Source: Lachnospiraceae bacterium UBA7012
GTDB lineage: Bacteria > Bacillota > Clostridia > Lachnospirales > Lachnospiraceae
Direction of reading: 5' to 3'
Assembly (NCBI GenBank): GCA_002449595.1
Contig: DJXE01000101.1
Span: forward strand, 1-13,434
Length of the DNA stretch: 13,434 nt
In this document: positions 1 through 8,102 of the stretch, piece by piece
Numbering within the stretch: the first letter of the stretch is position 1
Layout: every line of letters starts with the position of its first letter
The notes under the pieces: model-generated
Database searches by the model: none
Seen by the model: the letters and a program-made list of their open reading frames with translations, nothing else
Told to the model about the DNA's origin: nothing
Position numbers and translations under genes: made by a program

Positions 1-115
1 TCTGCTTTTCGTGATGTATATTTTTTCGGAATTCTTTCAGAATGGAGTAAGACAAATATGTATAAAGAACATGTAGCAATTCATCCCGCCACCTAAGAGG
101 ATGGGGGAATTCTTG

Positions 116-136
116 CTGTTATCTGTTATCTGTTAA
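116..136. repeat. Heptamer tandem repeat in leader, possible weak promoter
   Basis: Three back-to-back copies of CTGTTAT (the last ends in A) lie in the AT-rich leader of the first genes. TTGCTG at 113-118 and TAAAAT at 134-139 could be a sigma-A type promoter, but the 15-nt spacer is shorter than the optimal 17, so the promoter reading is weak. Nothing else recognisable was seen in 1-258. Confidence 0.3.
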
Positions 137-258
137 AATACAAAGTGAGAGAAAAATGTTTCCTGTGCATATATCATGTCAGAGACTGCGCCATGGTGCC
201 GGGATCAAACCACTGACAGGCCGGTTTCACAGAATCATAAGAGTAGGAGATGAGGAAA

Positions 259-360
259 GTGACAAAGAAAAAGATCGTGGCGGCAGCGCTGCTGCTCGCG
301 GTTATGACGGCAGCCGCAGGATGCGGCGGAAGACGGAAGGAAAGGAGAGACACATGCTGA
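259..360 (+). CDS. Tiny lipoprotein-like ORF or lipoprotein-gene stub
   Basis: A 33-codon frame starting at GTG 259, with GGAG at 246-249 and a 9-nt spacer, encodes a textbook type II signal peptide. It has a basic start (MTKKK), a hydrophobic Ala/Leu core, and the lipobox A-A-G-C with Cys22. Only about 11 residues follow (GGRRKERRDTC) before TGA. An ATG at 250 is in frame but sits directly on the Shine-Dalgarno. The stop overlaps the start of the downstream PrsW gene as ATGCTGA, so the two could be translationally coupled. It may be a real micro-lipoprotein, or the preserved 5' end of a lipoprotein gene whose body was lost when the PrsW gene was joined to it. The signal peptide is seen directly; expression is inference. 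Confidence 0.45.
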   Translation: MTKKKIVAAALLLAVMTAAAGCGGRRKERRDTC

Positions 361-1067
361 TCCTTGCTGGAGCGCTGCTTGTCAGCTTTATTTTCCCGAT
401 CGCATTATACCTGTTTTTGAGAAGCGCCCATAAAGGGGACGAAGAGTACAAGAAGGACTGCAGCAGGCTTTTGCTTCACGGATTGCTGCTCGGCTTTCCG
501 GTATTCGGATTCTCGCTGCTTTGCAATATCGTGTTCAGGATCACGCATATCAGTGACGCCTTTCCTTTTGCGGAGACTGTATTCAAGGCTTTTATCCTGC
601 ACGCCTTTTCCGAGGAACTCATGAAATACCTGCTGGCGCGCAAGACGATCCGGAAGAATCACTCCAGGGTCAGTTTTCTCGACCTGATGTCCTTCACCGC
701 GATCTCCGCCATCGGGTTTGAGCTCATGGAGGCGGTCATCTATTTCTTTTCGACCAATATTCCGCAGATCCTGATGCGGGGGATCACGAACATGCACGCG
801 GCCTTCGGCCTGACCACGGGCTTCATTCTTGCGAAGAAATACAAAAAGAACCCGAAAGCGTCGGCCGCCGTGGCTGTACTGGTCCCGACCCTGTTCCACG
901 GCGTCTATGACCTGTGCCTGGATGATGCGCTCGTAGAGCGCTGGGGCGGCCTGTCGCTTCTGATCGCCATTCTCTGTCTCATACTGACGATCGCCGTTTA
1001 CTTCTTCATGGCGAAGGCGAGAAAGAAAGAGTATTATACACAGCCGCTCTTCCCGGAGGCTGAATGA
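354..1067 (+). CDS. PrsW-family intramembrane metalloprotease
   Basis: This 237-residue polytopic membrane protein has about seven predicted helices. The PrsW-family motifs are visible: E87-E88-x-x-K91 (EELMK), E123-x-x-E126-A (ELMEA), H148 before a small-residue helix (HAAFGLTTGF), and H182-x-x-Y185-D (HGVYD). PrsW of Bacillus cleaves the anti-sigma factor RsiW at site 1; the substrate here is unknown and no anti-sigma gene is nearby. AAAGGAG at 341-347 is 6 nt before ATG 354. The frame is open back to an ATG at 156, but that extension is hydrophilic, lacks a good ribosome binding site and overlaps the lipoprotein signal peptide, so 354 is preferred. Length is close to the family norm of about 220 residues. 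The family call is firm; the biological role is not. Confidence 0.85.
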   Translation: MLILAGALLVSFIFPIALYLFLRSAHKGDEEYKKDCSRLLLHGLLLGFPVFGFSLLCNIVFRITHISDAFPFAETVFKAFILHAFSEELMKYLLARKTIRKNHSRVSFLDLMSFTAISAIGFELMEAVIYFFSTNIPQILMRGITNMHAAFGLTTGFILAKKYKKNPKASAAVAVLVPTLFHGVYDLCLDDALVERWGGLSLLIAILCLILTIAVYFFMAKARKKEYYTQPLFPEAE

Positions 1068-1107
1068 AGGGATCATTAGAAAAATAATCGTCTGGAGAAA
1101 AACCGGA

Positions 1108-1127
1108 GCAGGGGCGATGCCCCCTGC
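1108..1127 (+). other. GC-rich hairpin between prsW-like gene and MATE gene
   Basis: GCAGGGG at 1108-1114 pairs with CCCCTGC at 1121-1127 around a six-base loop. No T-tract follows, so it is not a canonical intrinsic terminator. It could be an mRNA-stabilising or processing structure between the two genes. Confidence 0.35.
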
Positions 1128-1169
1128 AGCACAGAGATCCTGCACCGGAACAGCCGGGAGGAGAGCAGA

Positions 1170-2645
1170 GTGTCTGAAAACAAAAAGTACGCGGAAGTAA
1201 ATAACATAGAGAGAAAGTCATCAGAAGAACATACAGTGGAAGACACGCAGAGCAAGACGGAGCGAAAGAAGACTGAGAACACACAGAACATGACCGAAGG
1301 CAGTCCTGCCGGTCTGATCTTCCGATTCGCGATTCCTGTCATGCTGGGCAATATGTTCCAGCAGGTGTACATCATGACGGATACGGCAATCGTGGGGCGC
1401 GCGATCGGAATGGATGCGCTCGCGGCGCTGGGCAGCGTGGACTGGTACAACTACATGGTCCTGTCGGTGATCCAGGCGCTCACGCAGGGCTTCGGGATCC
1501 GGATCGCGCAGGAATTCGGCGCGGAACGGTCGGAAGAACTGAAAAAAGCGCACGCCCACTCGATCGTGTTATCGGCGGCCGCCATGGTTTTGCTCCTGTT
1601 ATTCACGCAGACGACGCTCCCGCTGATGCTCACGCTGCTGCGCGTTCCCGCGGAGATCCGCCCGATGAGCAGCATGTACATGCGGGTGTTATTCGCCGGG
1701 ATTCCGGCGCAAATGCTTTTCAACTATTGTGCGACAGCACTTCGTTCGCTTGGGAACAGCCGGTCGCCGCTGCACGCCATGCTGGCGGCGTCGGGACTCA
1801 ACATCGTGCTTGACCTGCTGTTCGTCCTCGTGTTTCACATGGGCGTCGGCGGCGCGGCCTTTGCGACGATCCTGTCGCAGCTCGTCTCCGGGATCTGGGT
1901 GCTGGTCGCCATGCGCAGGATCTCTTATCTTGCCGTGGAGAAGCGGCATTATGACAAGGTACCGGGGCTTAACATGAGCCTGCTGCGGCTCAGCACGCCG
2001 ATGGTCATGCAGAACGCGCTCATCTCGGCGGGCGGCATGGTGGTCACCGCGGTCATCAACGGGCTGGGCGTCATTTTCCTCGCGGGGTACAGCGCGACGA
2101 CCAAGTGGTACTGCGTGCTCGAGATGGCGGCGATCGCCTACAGCTACGCGGTCGTGACTTACATGGGCCAGAATTACGGCGCAGGAAAGGTGGAGCGGAT
2201 CCACAGCGGATACCGCGCGTCGCTCCTGATCGCCGGCGTGACCAGCGTGATCATCGGCGCGTTCATGTTTATCTTTGCGAGGCCGCTCACCGGCATGCTG
2301 ATGTCGGGGGATCCGGCACGGGTCGAGGCCGCGCTGAAGATCGCGGTCCACTACATGCACATCGCGGCGGGCTGCCTGCCGCTCCTGTACCTGCTGTATG
2401 TGACGCGCGCGACGCTGCAGGGAATCGGAGACACGGTCATGACGATGATCTCCGGGATCGCGGAGCTGATCGTGCGCCTGTTCATGAGCCTTATGGCGAT
2501 CCGCTGGATGGGCGGCGACGCCGTCCTGTGGGGCGAGGTGTTCGCCTGGATCGGTGCGGACTTTGTCCTTTGCGGAGCACTCTTTAAGCACTTCCGCAGT
2601 CCGGAATTATCTTTAGACAATTCCGGTGCCCGGAGCTCTCGCTGA
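1170..2645 (+). CDS. MATE-family multidrug/sodium-type efflux transporter
   Basis: This 491-residue integral membrane protein belongs to the MatE (NorM/DinF-like) family of cation-coupled exporters. The classic entry is visible: TEGSPAGLIFRFAIPVMLGN, then FQQVYIMTDTAIVGR and ALAALGS. A second equivalent half begins near residue 265 (LLRLSTPMVMQNALISAGGM). GTG 1170 is chosen because GGGAGGAG at 1156-1163 sits 6 nt upstream. The family usually starts at the TEGSP segment, so the first 40 residues are an extra hydrophilic, Glu/Lys/Thr-rich cytoplasmic tail. The alternative ATG at 1290 has no ribosome binding site. The substrate cannot be predicted from sequence. The gene is 102 bp downstream of the PrsW-like gene and in the same direction, so co-transcription is possible. 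Confidence 0.93.
   Translation: MSENKKYAEVNNIERKSSEEHTVEDTQSKTERKKTENTQNMTEGSPAGLIFRFAIPVMLGNMFQQVYIMTDTAIVGRAIGMDALAALGSVDWYNYMVLSVIQALTQGFGIRIAQEFGAERSEELKKAHAHSIVLSAAAMVLLLLFTQTTLPLMLTLLRVPAEIRPMSSMYMRVLFAGIPAQMLFNYCATALRSLGNSRSPLHAMLAASGLNIVLDLLFVLVFHMGVGGAAFATILSQLVSGIWVLVAMRRISYLAVEKRHYDKVPGLNMSLLRLSTPMVMQNALISAGGMVVTAVINGLGVIFLAGYSATTKWYCVLEMAAIAYSYAVVTYMGQNYGAGKVERIHSGYRASLLIAGVTSVIIGAFMFIFARPLTGMLMSGDPARVEAALKIAVHYMHIAAGCLPLLYLLYVTRATLQGIGDTVMTMISGIAELIVRLFMSLMAIRWMGGDAVLWGEVFAWIGADFVLCGALFKHFRSPELSLDNSGARSSR
2601..2626. repeat. Perfect 8-bp inverted repeat at the 3' end of the MATE gene
   Basis: CCGGAATT (2601-2608) and AATTCCGG (2619-2626) form a perfect stem with a 10-nt loop inside the last codons of the MATE gene. 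No T-run follows. It could act as a weak 3' mRNA structure or be chance. Confidence 0.35.
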
Positions 2646-2716
2646 AGCGGCGTCGCAGGTTATGTTCACCTTCGTTGTGGCTGGTTATGGGAGCGGAAGC
2701 GGGAGGTAATGTATGG

Positions 2717-5458
2717 GTGAGATGTATGAGAGAGATTGATGGGGCTGTTTCGGCGGCGCCCTTCTGGGATGCCGTGATCCTGACGGCGAGCAGCGAGCAC
2801 CAGGCGGAGGGATTCCGGCTGCAGATCGAGAGCAGAAGAGCTTTTCTTCCGAAGGGAACGCAGTTCTTTGTGATCCCGGACGAGGGCGGTATGCGGGTCG
2901 GCTCCGGCGGGGCGACGCTGTCCGCGCTGAAGCTGCTGAAAGAGAATGGCATCGGATTTGCCGGGAAGCGGATCCTCGTGATCCACAGCGGCGGGGACAG
3001 CCGGCGCGTGCCGCAGTACTCGGCGCTCGGCAAGCTCTTCAGCCCGGTGCCGCGCGCGCTGGCTGGCGACAGATGCAGCACTTTGTTTGATGAATTTATG
3101 GCGGCGATGGGGCCGGTCGCGGAGCGCATCCCGGAGGGAATGCTGCTGCTTGCCGGCGACGTTCTGCTGCTTTTTGATCCGGCGCAGATCGAGTGGGACG
3201 GAACAGGCGCGGCGGTGGTCAGCTTCTCGGAAGATGTAGAGACCGGGAAGAACCACGGCGTGTACCTGCGCGGGGAGGACGGAAACGTGAAGCGGTTCCT
3301 CCACAAGCAGAGCGTGGAGACGCTGCGGGCAGCAGGCGCGGTGGACCGTGACGGCTGCGTCAACATTGATACGGGGATGATCCTTTTCGGCGTCGACGTG
3401 CTGGATGCGCTCTGGTCGCTGATCTCGTTTGACGGCGGTTTTGATGCGGCAAGGTACCGCGCCTTCGTGAACGACACGGTGCGGCTCAGCCTCTACGGCG
3501 ACTTCCAGTATCCGCTGGCGTCGGATTCCACGCTGGAAGCCTACTTCGCGGAGAAGCCGGAGGGAGAGTTCAGCATGCAGCTGGAGGCGTGCCGGACCGC
3601 GGTCTGGGATGCGCTGCGGCCGTACCGGCTAAAGCTCCTGCAGTTGTCGCCGGCGAGGTTCCTGCACTTTGGCACGACGCGGGAAGTGCTGGGGCTGATG
3701 TGTGAGGGACCGGCGCGGTTTGAAGGGCTGGGGTGGACGACTTCGGTGGGGAGTTGTGCTTCTGGCATTGCCGCGACTTACAGTGTTGTTTACGAAGGGG
3801 CGCAGATCGGGGAGAGGTGCTACCTCGAGTCCTCCTGTGTTCATGGGAACGGGAAGATCGGTCGGGGCTCGATCCTGAGCTGCGTCGAGATCCGGGATGA
3901 AGCTGTGCCGGAGGACGTCGTTCTCCACGGCTTGAAGCAGATGGACGGGAAGTATGTGTGCCGGATCTTCGGTACGGGAGACAATCCGAAGGAAGGGAAG
4001 CTGTTCGGGCGGGAGATTCCGAACAATTTTGACGGCACGTTGTGGAACGCGCCGCTGTATCCTGAGAAGGATACCTTGCAGGAGGCGATTGCGGCGGCGC
4101 TGCAGTTGTATGATAAAGTGATGAAAGGTGACTGGGGCGGCATCGAGCCCGGAAAGAGCCTGTCCGACGGCTTCCGCGACGCGGACCCGGAGGCGATCCT
4201 CTCGTGGGAGCGCAGGATGCGGGAGCTTGTTGTGATGGAGGAGATGCGGCGCCACTACCTTGCCGGGAAGACTCTCAGCGGACCGGAGGGTGAGCAGGAG
4301 ACCGAGAAGGCGTTCGCCGTCCTCTCGGAGGCGATCCTGCGGGAGACGCTGGAAGGCCTGAAGGAGAACCTGGAGGCAAGGATCAGCGCAGAGGAGACGG
4401 AAGTGTCACTTCCGCTCCGCGTCAACTTTGGCGGCGGCTGGTCGGACACGCCTCCTTACTGTAATGAGAACGGCGGAACGGTCCTGAATGCTGCGATCCT
4501 TCTGAACGGAGAGCGGCCCGTGCGCGTCCGCATACAGAAGCTGGAAGAGAAGAAGATCGTGCTCGCGAGCCGCGACATGGACGTGTGCGGCGAGTTTACG
4601 GAGATCGCGCCGCTTCAGTCGGTGGGAGATCCGTATGATCCATACGTCCTCCAGAAGGCTGCGCTGCTCGCGTGCGGCGTGATTCCTTCCTCAGGCGGCG
4701 ACTTAGGCGAGGCCCTTGAGAGGCTCGGCGGCGGGTTCCGAATGGACACCGAAGTTACGGGCGTGCCGAAGGGCAGCGGCCTCGGGACGAGCAGCATTCT
4801 TGCGGCGGCCTGCGTCAAGGCACTCTTCCTTTTCTTTGGGATTCAGTTTTCTGAGGATGATCTCTACGGAACAGTTCTGTGTGTGGAGCAGCTCATGTCG
4901 ACGGGCGGCGGCTGGCAGGACCAGGTCGGCGGCGTGACGGATGGGATCAAGTACACCGTCTCTCAGCCGGGACTGAAGCAGGTCCTGTCGGTGGAGCATA
5001 TGCGCCCTGACGATTCCGTGATGGCGGAACTGAACGAGAGATTCTGCCTGATCAACACGGGCCAGCGCCGGCTCGCGCGCAACCTCCTTCGTGACGTCGT
5101 CGGCCGCTATATCGGCGGCGAGCCGGACGCGGTGTATGCCCTGGGCAGGATCCGCGAAGTAGCGCTGGAGATGAAGACTGCACTCGAACAGGGCAGCGTG
5201 GACGAATTCGCGCGGCTCCTGTCAGAACACTGGAAGCTCAGCATCATGATCGACGCGGAAAGCACGAACGAACTGATCGACCGGATCTTCGAAGCCGCGG
5301 ATGATCTCCTCGACGGCCGCATGGTCTGCGGCGCGGGCGGCGGCGGATTCCTTCAGGCCGTCCTCAAGAAGGGCGTGCGCCGTGAGAAACTGCAGAAAAG
5401 GCTGGAAGACGTCTTCCCCGGGACGGAGATTCGTGTGTGGGAGTGCACGCTGACTTGA
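2717..5458 (+). CDS. fkp: Bifunctional L-fucokinase / fucose-1-phosphate guanylyltransferase
   Basis: This 913-residue cytoplasmic enzyme of GDP-fucose salvage first phosphorylates L-fucose at C1, then couples it to GMP from GTP. The N-terminal half is the guanylyltransferase (Fucokinase-family) domain. It contains the nucleotide loop GSGGAT near residue 62 and the hallmark HSGGDSRRVPQYSALGKLF near residue 90. The C-terminal part is a GHMP kinase: LPLRVNFGGGWSDTPPY near 565, the ATP loop PKGSGLGTSS near 683, and CGAGGGGFL near 870. Length is close to Bacteroides FKP (949 residues). GTG 2717 is chosen because GGGAGG at 2701-2706 lies 10 nt upstream; the frame is open back to a TTG at 2675, and an ATG at 2726 is also possible. 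It heads a unit with a phosphatase and fucU, which supports fucose as the substrate. No fucosyltransferase is in the window. Confidence 0.92.
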   Translation: MRCMREIDGAVSAAPFWDAVILTASSEHQAEGFRLQIESRRAFLPKGTQFFVIPDEGGMRVGSGGATLSALKLLKENGIGFAGKRILVIHSGGDSRRVPQYSALGKLFSPVPRALAGDRCSTLFDEFMAAMGPVAERIPEGMLLLAGDVLLLFDPAQIEWDGTGAAVVSFSEDVETGKNHGVYLRGEDGNVKRFLHKQSVETLRAAGAVDRDGCVNIDTGMILFGVDVLDALWSLISFDGGFDAARYRAFVNDTVRLSLYGDFQYPLASDSTLEAYFAEKPEGEFSMQLEACRTAVWDALRPYRLKLLQLSPARFLHFGTTREVLGLMCEGPARFEGLGWTTSVGSCASGIAATYSVVYEGAQIGERCYLESSCVHGNGKIGRGSILSCVEIRDEAVPEDVVLHGLKQMDGKYVCRIFGTGDNPKEGKLFGREIPNNFDGTLWNAPLYPEKDTLQEAIAAALQLYDKVMKGDWGGIEPGKSLSDGFRDADPEAILSWERRMRELVVMEEMRRHYLAGKTLSGPEGEQETEKAFAVLSEAILRETLEGLKENLEARISAEETEVSLPLRVNFGGGWSDTPPYCNENGGTVLNAAILLNGERPVRVRIQKLEEKKIVLASRDMDVCGEFTEIAPLQSVGDPYDPYVLQKAALLACGVIPSSGGDLGEALERLGGGFRMDTEVTGVPKGSGLGTSSILAAACVKALFLFFGIQFSEDDLYGTVLCVEQLMSTGGGWQDQVGGVTDGIKYTVSQPGLKQVLSVEHMRPDDSVMAELNERFCLINTGQRRLARNLLRDVVGRYIGGEPDAVYALGRIREVALEMKTALEQGSVDEFARLLSEHWKLSIMIDAESTNELIDRIFEAADDLLDGRMVCGAGGGGFLQAVLKKGVRREKLQKRLEDVFPGTEIRVWECTLT

Positions 5459-5497
5459 GGCGTACGCGGAGAGAATGTAAAGAGGACTTTAAGATAT

Positions 5498-6301
5498 ATG
5501 AGCCAAAAGATTATTGAAGAAATCGTCCGCGAGGCGGGAAAGATTCTGCTCTCTGCGCATCTGCAGCGCGAGGACATTCACAAGAAGACAGGCCCGGCGA
5601 ATTTCGTAACGGACTATGATCTGCGGATCCAGACGTTTCTGATCGAGAAGCTCTCGGAAGTCTGCCCTTCCGCAGTTTTCTTCGGGGAAGAAGATACGGA
5701 AGGGAACAAGCATGGTGTGGGAGAAGGCATCACCTTCTTCATTGATCCGATCGATGGAACGACGAACTTTCTCTTCGATTACAGGAACAGCTGCGTGAGT
5801 GTCGGAATGGCGGACCACGGTCTCATGACTGCAGGCTGGGTATTCGATCCCTACGCGGACCGCATGTACAGTGCAGTGCGCGGAGAGGGCGCCTTCCTGA
5901 ACGGCAGGCGGCTCCTCATCGAGGACAGAAGCATCGACGACGGCATCGTCGCCTTCGGCTGCGCCAGATACAACGACGGCGGCGCCGCGCGCATGGCCGC
6001 GATCGTGGAGAAGCTTTTCCTGAGTTCTCTCGCGATCCGCAACGGCGGCTCAGCGGCGATCGACCTTTGCCGGATCGCGGGCGGGAACAACGCAGGCTAC
6101 ATCGAACTCCTGCTCCAGCCCTACGACTATGCAGCCGCTTCCGTGATCATCGAAGAAGCCGGCGGCCTAATCACCCAACCCGACGGTACTCCCGTCACCC
6201 TGAATCGCCCCTGCCCCGTCATCGCGGGGACAAAGACGGCATATCAAGAAATCCTAAGAATCTACGCGGAAATAGAGAAAGGAATGGGACAAGAATGCTG
6301 A
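5498..6301 (+). CDS. Inositol-monophosphatase-family sugar phosphatase
   Basis: This 267-residue member of the Mg2+/Li+-dependent IMPase/FBPase phosphatase fold has all three metal-site motifs: G-E64-E65-D, the signature D83-P-I-D86-G-T-T-N, and Y-D210-Y-A-A-A (the usual WDxAAG, with Tyr for Trp). AGAGGA at 5481-5486 precedes ATG 5498 by 11 nt. It lies 39 nt after fkp and overlaps fucU by 7 nt, so it almost certainly belongs to the fucose unit. Family members hydrolyse inositol phosphates, fructose-1,6-bisphosphate or 3'-phosphoadenosine phosphates. A role on a sugar-1-phosphate such as fucose-1-phosphate is a guess from context. A generic SuhB-like housekeeping role is the alternative. Confidence 0.88.
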   Translation: MSQKIIEEIVREAGKILLSAHLQREDIHKKTGPANFVTDYDLRIQTFLIEKLSEVCPSAVFFGEEDTEGNKHGVGEGITFFIDPIDGTTNFLFDYRNSCVSVGMADHGLMTAGWVFDPYADRMYSAVRGEGAFLNGRRLLIEDRSIDDGIVAFGCARYNDGGAARMAAIVEKLFLSSLAIRNGGSAAIDLCRIAGGNNAGYIELLLQPYDYAAASVIIEEAGGLITQPDGTPVTLNRPCPVIAGTKTAYQEILRIYAEIEKGMGQEC

Positions 6302-6714
6302 AAGGAATCAATAAGCTCCTGACAGGTGATCTGTTAAAGATTCTGTGTGACATGGGGCATGGAGATGAGCTTGTAATTGCGGACGCGAATTTCCCGGCGG
6401 AGACCTGTGCGCAGCGTCTTGTACGTCTGCCCGGGATCGATGCTGCAACGGTGGCAGAGGCTGTCATGAGTGTGTTCCCGCTGGACACGTATACGGAGGA
6501 GCCGGCGATCGTTATGGCACTCACAGAGTCGGATGTGCAGAAGGGAATGCCGCGGCCGGTCATCTGGGATGCTTTCGAGAATGCGGTCGGACCTGTTGCG
6601 GAGCTTGAGCGCTTTGCTTTCTATGAGAGGGCGAAGAAGGCTTACTGCGTGATTCAGACCGGTGAGGAGCGGCAATACGGCAATCTCATCCTGGTAAAAG
6701 GCGTAGTGCTGTGA
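6295..6714 (+). CDS. fucU: L-fucose mutarotase (RbsD/FucU family)
   Basis: This 139-residue protein matches the size of E. coli FucU (140). The N-terminal active-site segment LLKILCDMGHGDELVIADAN carries H22 and D30 at the same numbering as the E. coli catalytic residues. A conserved YCVIQTGE segment and a C-terminal YGNLILVKG strand complete the fold. The enzyme interconverts the alpha and beta anomers of L-fucose; the kinase half of FKP uses the beta form, so the pairing is metabolically sensible. The start ATG 6295 overlaps the phosphatase stop as ATGCTGA, and AAAGGA lies about 11 nt upstream. RbsD, acting on ribose, is the nearest alternative, but the FKP context favours fucose. Confidence 0.9.
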   Translation: MLKGINKLLTGDLLKILCDMGHGDELVIADANFPAETCAQRLVRLPGIDAATVAEAVMSVFPLDTYTEEPAIVMALTESDVQKGMPRPVIWDAFENAVGPVAELERFAFYERAKKAYCVIQTGEERQYGNLILVKGVVL

Positions 6715-6718
6715 GCGC

Positions 6719-6790
6719 ATATCAGGAAAGACATGTTTGACCAAATACCAGGAGAGACACGATTCAACACAGTCTCAGAAAGGAGATGAC
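6719..6790 (+). repeat. Three degenerate ~26-bp repeats, each resembling an RBS-start site
   Basis: ATATCAGGAAAGACATGTTT (6719-6738) and ATACCAGGAGAGACACGATT (6745-6764) match at 16 of 20 positions with a 26-bp offset. A third, looser unit beginning TCAGAAAGGAGATGACATG (6775 onward) supplies the actual ribosome binding site and start of the GH4 gene. This suggests local duplication of the translation-initiation region. Confidence 0.5.
6733..6789 (+). CDS. Possible 18-residue leader peptide upstream of the GH4 gene
   Basis: ATG 6733 is preceded by AGGAAAG at a workable 2-5 nt spacing and encodes MFDQIPGETRFNTVSERR, then TGA at 6787-6789. The stop lies one base before the GH4 start and inside its Shine-Dalgarno region, an arrangement that would allow translational coupling. 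The peptide resembles no family I know. It may simply be a by-product of the local repeats. Translation is unproven. Confidence 0.25.
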   Translation: MFDQIPGETRFNTVSERR

Positions 6791-8059
6791 ATGCAGGAAC
6801 CGATGAAATTTACAATTGTGGGCGCAGGCAGCTCCTACACGCCGGAGCTGATCGAAGAGATGGCAAACCGGCGGGATGCACTGCCGGTGAAGGAACTTGT
6901 GCTGTACGACATCGATCCGGAGAGACTCTCCATCATGGGAGGTTTTGCCCGGCGCTACGCGGACCGGCTCGGCCTCAGAGCAGAGATCCGGTGCACCACG
7001 GACCTGGATGACGCTCTCTATGGCGCCGCTTTCGTCGACACCCAGATTCGGGTCGGCGGAAATGTGCAGAGGGTAAAGGACGAGAAGATCCCCATGAAAT
7101 ACGGCCTGATCGGGCAGGAGACGACCGGTCCCGGGGGAATGATGAAGGCAATGCGCACGATCCCGGTCATGATAGAAGTCGCGCGCGCCATGGAGAAGAA
7201 TGCGCCGGAAGGGTGGCTCATCAACTACACCAATCCGACGGGACTCGTGACCGAAGCGGTTACAAAGTACACGAAGGCCAGGATCGCCGGTTTCTGTTCC
7301 GGCGGGATCTTCCCGAAGATGTGGGCGAAGGAGAGCATGGGGATCGCCTATGACCGCGTCCAGTACGACTACATCGGGCTGAACCACATGAACTTCATCA
7401 GCAATATCACGATCGACGGAAGGCCGGTCACGGAGGAGGAGTTTGAGGCGCTGGCGAAGGCCAACCATGACGTCCCTGTGGAGATCCAGAAACTTCTGGG
7501 CTGTCTGACGAGCCCTTATCTGCAGTACTACTATCTCACCTCGCGGCGGCTGAAAGAGAATCTCGCGAAGCCGCAGACGAGGGGCGAATACGTGCAGGAC
7601 CTGGAGAAGGAAGTCTTTGCAGCGTACGCCGATCCCTCGAACGACGAAAAACCAGCCGCACTCGCCAAAAGAGGCGGAGGCGGCTATTCGGAGGTCGCGA
7701 TGAACTTCGTGAACGCGGTCTACAACAATATCGATACCGAGATGGTGGTGAATGTGCCGAACCGCGGGGCGATCCCTTTTCTGCCGGATACGGCGGTCGT
7801 GGAGATCAACTGCATGGTCAACCGCAGGGGGATGGCACCGATCCACAAGGACTACTGCCCGCCGATGGTCTGGGGGCTGATCGCCGCCGTGAAGAACTAC
7901 GAGCAGCTGGCGGTGGAAGCGGCGGTCGAGGGAAGCGTGAGCAAGCTGAAGCAGGCGCTGATGGCGCACCCTCTGGTGCGGGACTACGACCTCGTCGAGG
8001 CGCTGGTGCCGGAACTTCTGGAGGCAAACCGGGAGTATCTGCCGCAGTTTTCGCTGTAA
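6791..8059 (+). CDS. Glycoside hydrolase family 4 (6-phospho-beta-glucosidase-like)
   Basis: This 422-residue GH4 enzyme belongs to the family that cleaves glycosides by an NAD+- and Mn2+-dependent oxidation-elimination mechanism. The Rossmann loop is V10-G-A-G-S-S-Y-T-P-E. Further motifs are RVGG, GLIGQETTGPGG, LINYTNPTG, the putative metal-binding Cys169 in AGFCSGG and His199 in GLNHMNF, and VPNRGAIPFLP. ATG 6791 follows AAAGGAG (6779-6785) by 5 nt; the frame opens further upstream from a TTG but without support. GH4 includes 6-phospho-beta-glucosidases, the chitobiose-6-phosphate hydrolase ChbF and alpha-galactosidases. The neighbouring amino-sugar kinase and deaminase make an amino-sugar glycoside a plausible substrate. 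No PTS gene is nearby, so a phosphorylated substrate is uncertain. Confidence 0.9.
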   Translation: MQEPMKFTIVGAGSSYTPELIEEMANRRDALPVKELVLYDIDPERLSIMGGFARRYADRLGLRAEIRCTTDLDDALYGAAFVDTQIRVGGNVQRVKDEKIPMKYGLIGQETTGPGGMMKAMRTIPVMIEVARAMEKNAPEGWLINYTNPTGLVTEAVTKYTKARIAGFCSGGIFPKMWAKESMGIAYDRVQYDYIGLNHMNFISNITIDGRPVTEEEFEALAKANHDVPVEIQKLLGCLTSPYLQYYYLTSRRLKENLAKPQTRGEYVQDLEKEVFAAYADPSNDEKPAALAKRGGGGYSEVAMNFVNAVYNNIDTEMVVNVPNRGAIPFLPDTAVVEINCMVNRRGMAPIHKDYCPPMVWGLIAAVKNYEQLAVEAAVEGSVSKLKQALMAHPLVRDYDLVEALVPELLEANREYLPQFSL

Positions 8060-8102
8060 AGAGCAGCCGGCGGAACCGCAAGAAAGGAATGGGCGACAGA
8101 AA

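Noticed and set aside
156..353. N-terminal extension of the PrsW-like protein from ATG 156
   Set aside because: Hydrophilic, no good ribosome binding site, and it overlaps a clear lipoprotein signal peptide in another frame; ATG 354 has AAAGGAG at 6 nt.
1108..1127. Intrinsic terminator after the PrsW-like gene
   Set aside because: A stable stem, but no U-tract follows, so it is listed only as a hairpin.
1689..2591. Long minus-strand ORF (300 codons) opposite the MATE gene
   Set aside because: Arg/His/Asp-rich low-complexity translation typical of the antisense of GC-rich coding DNA; no start signal or family motif. The same applies to 2584-3477, 6764-8299 and 8136-9056.
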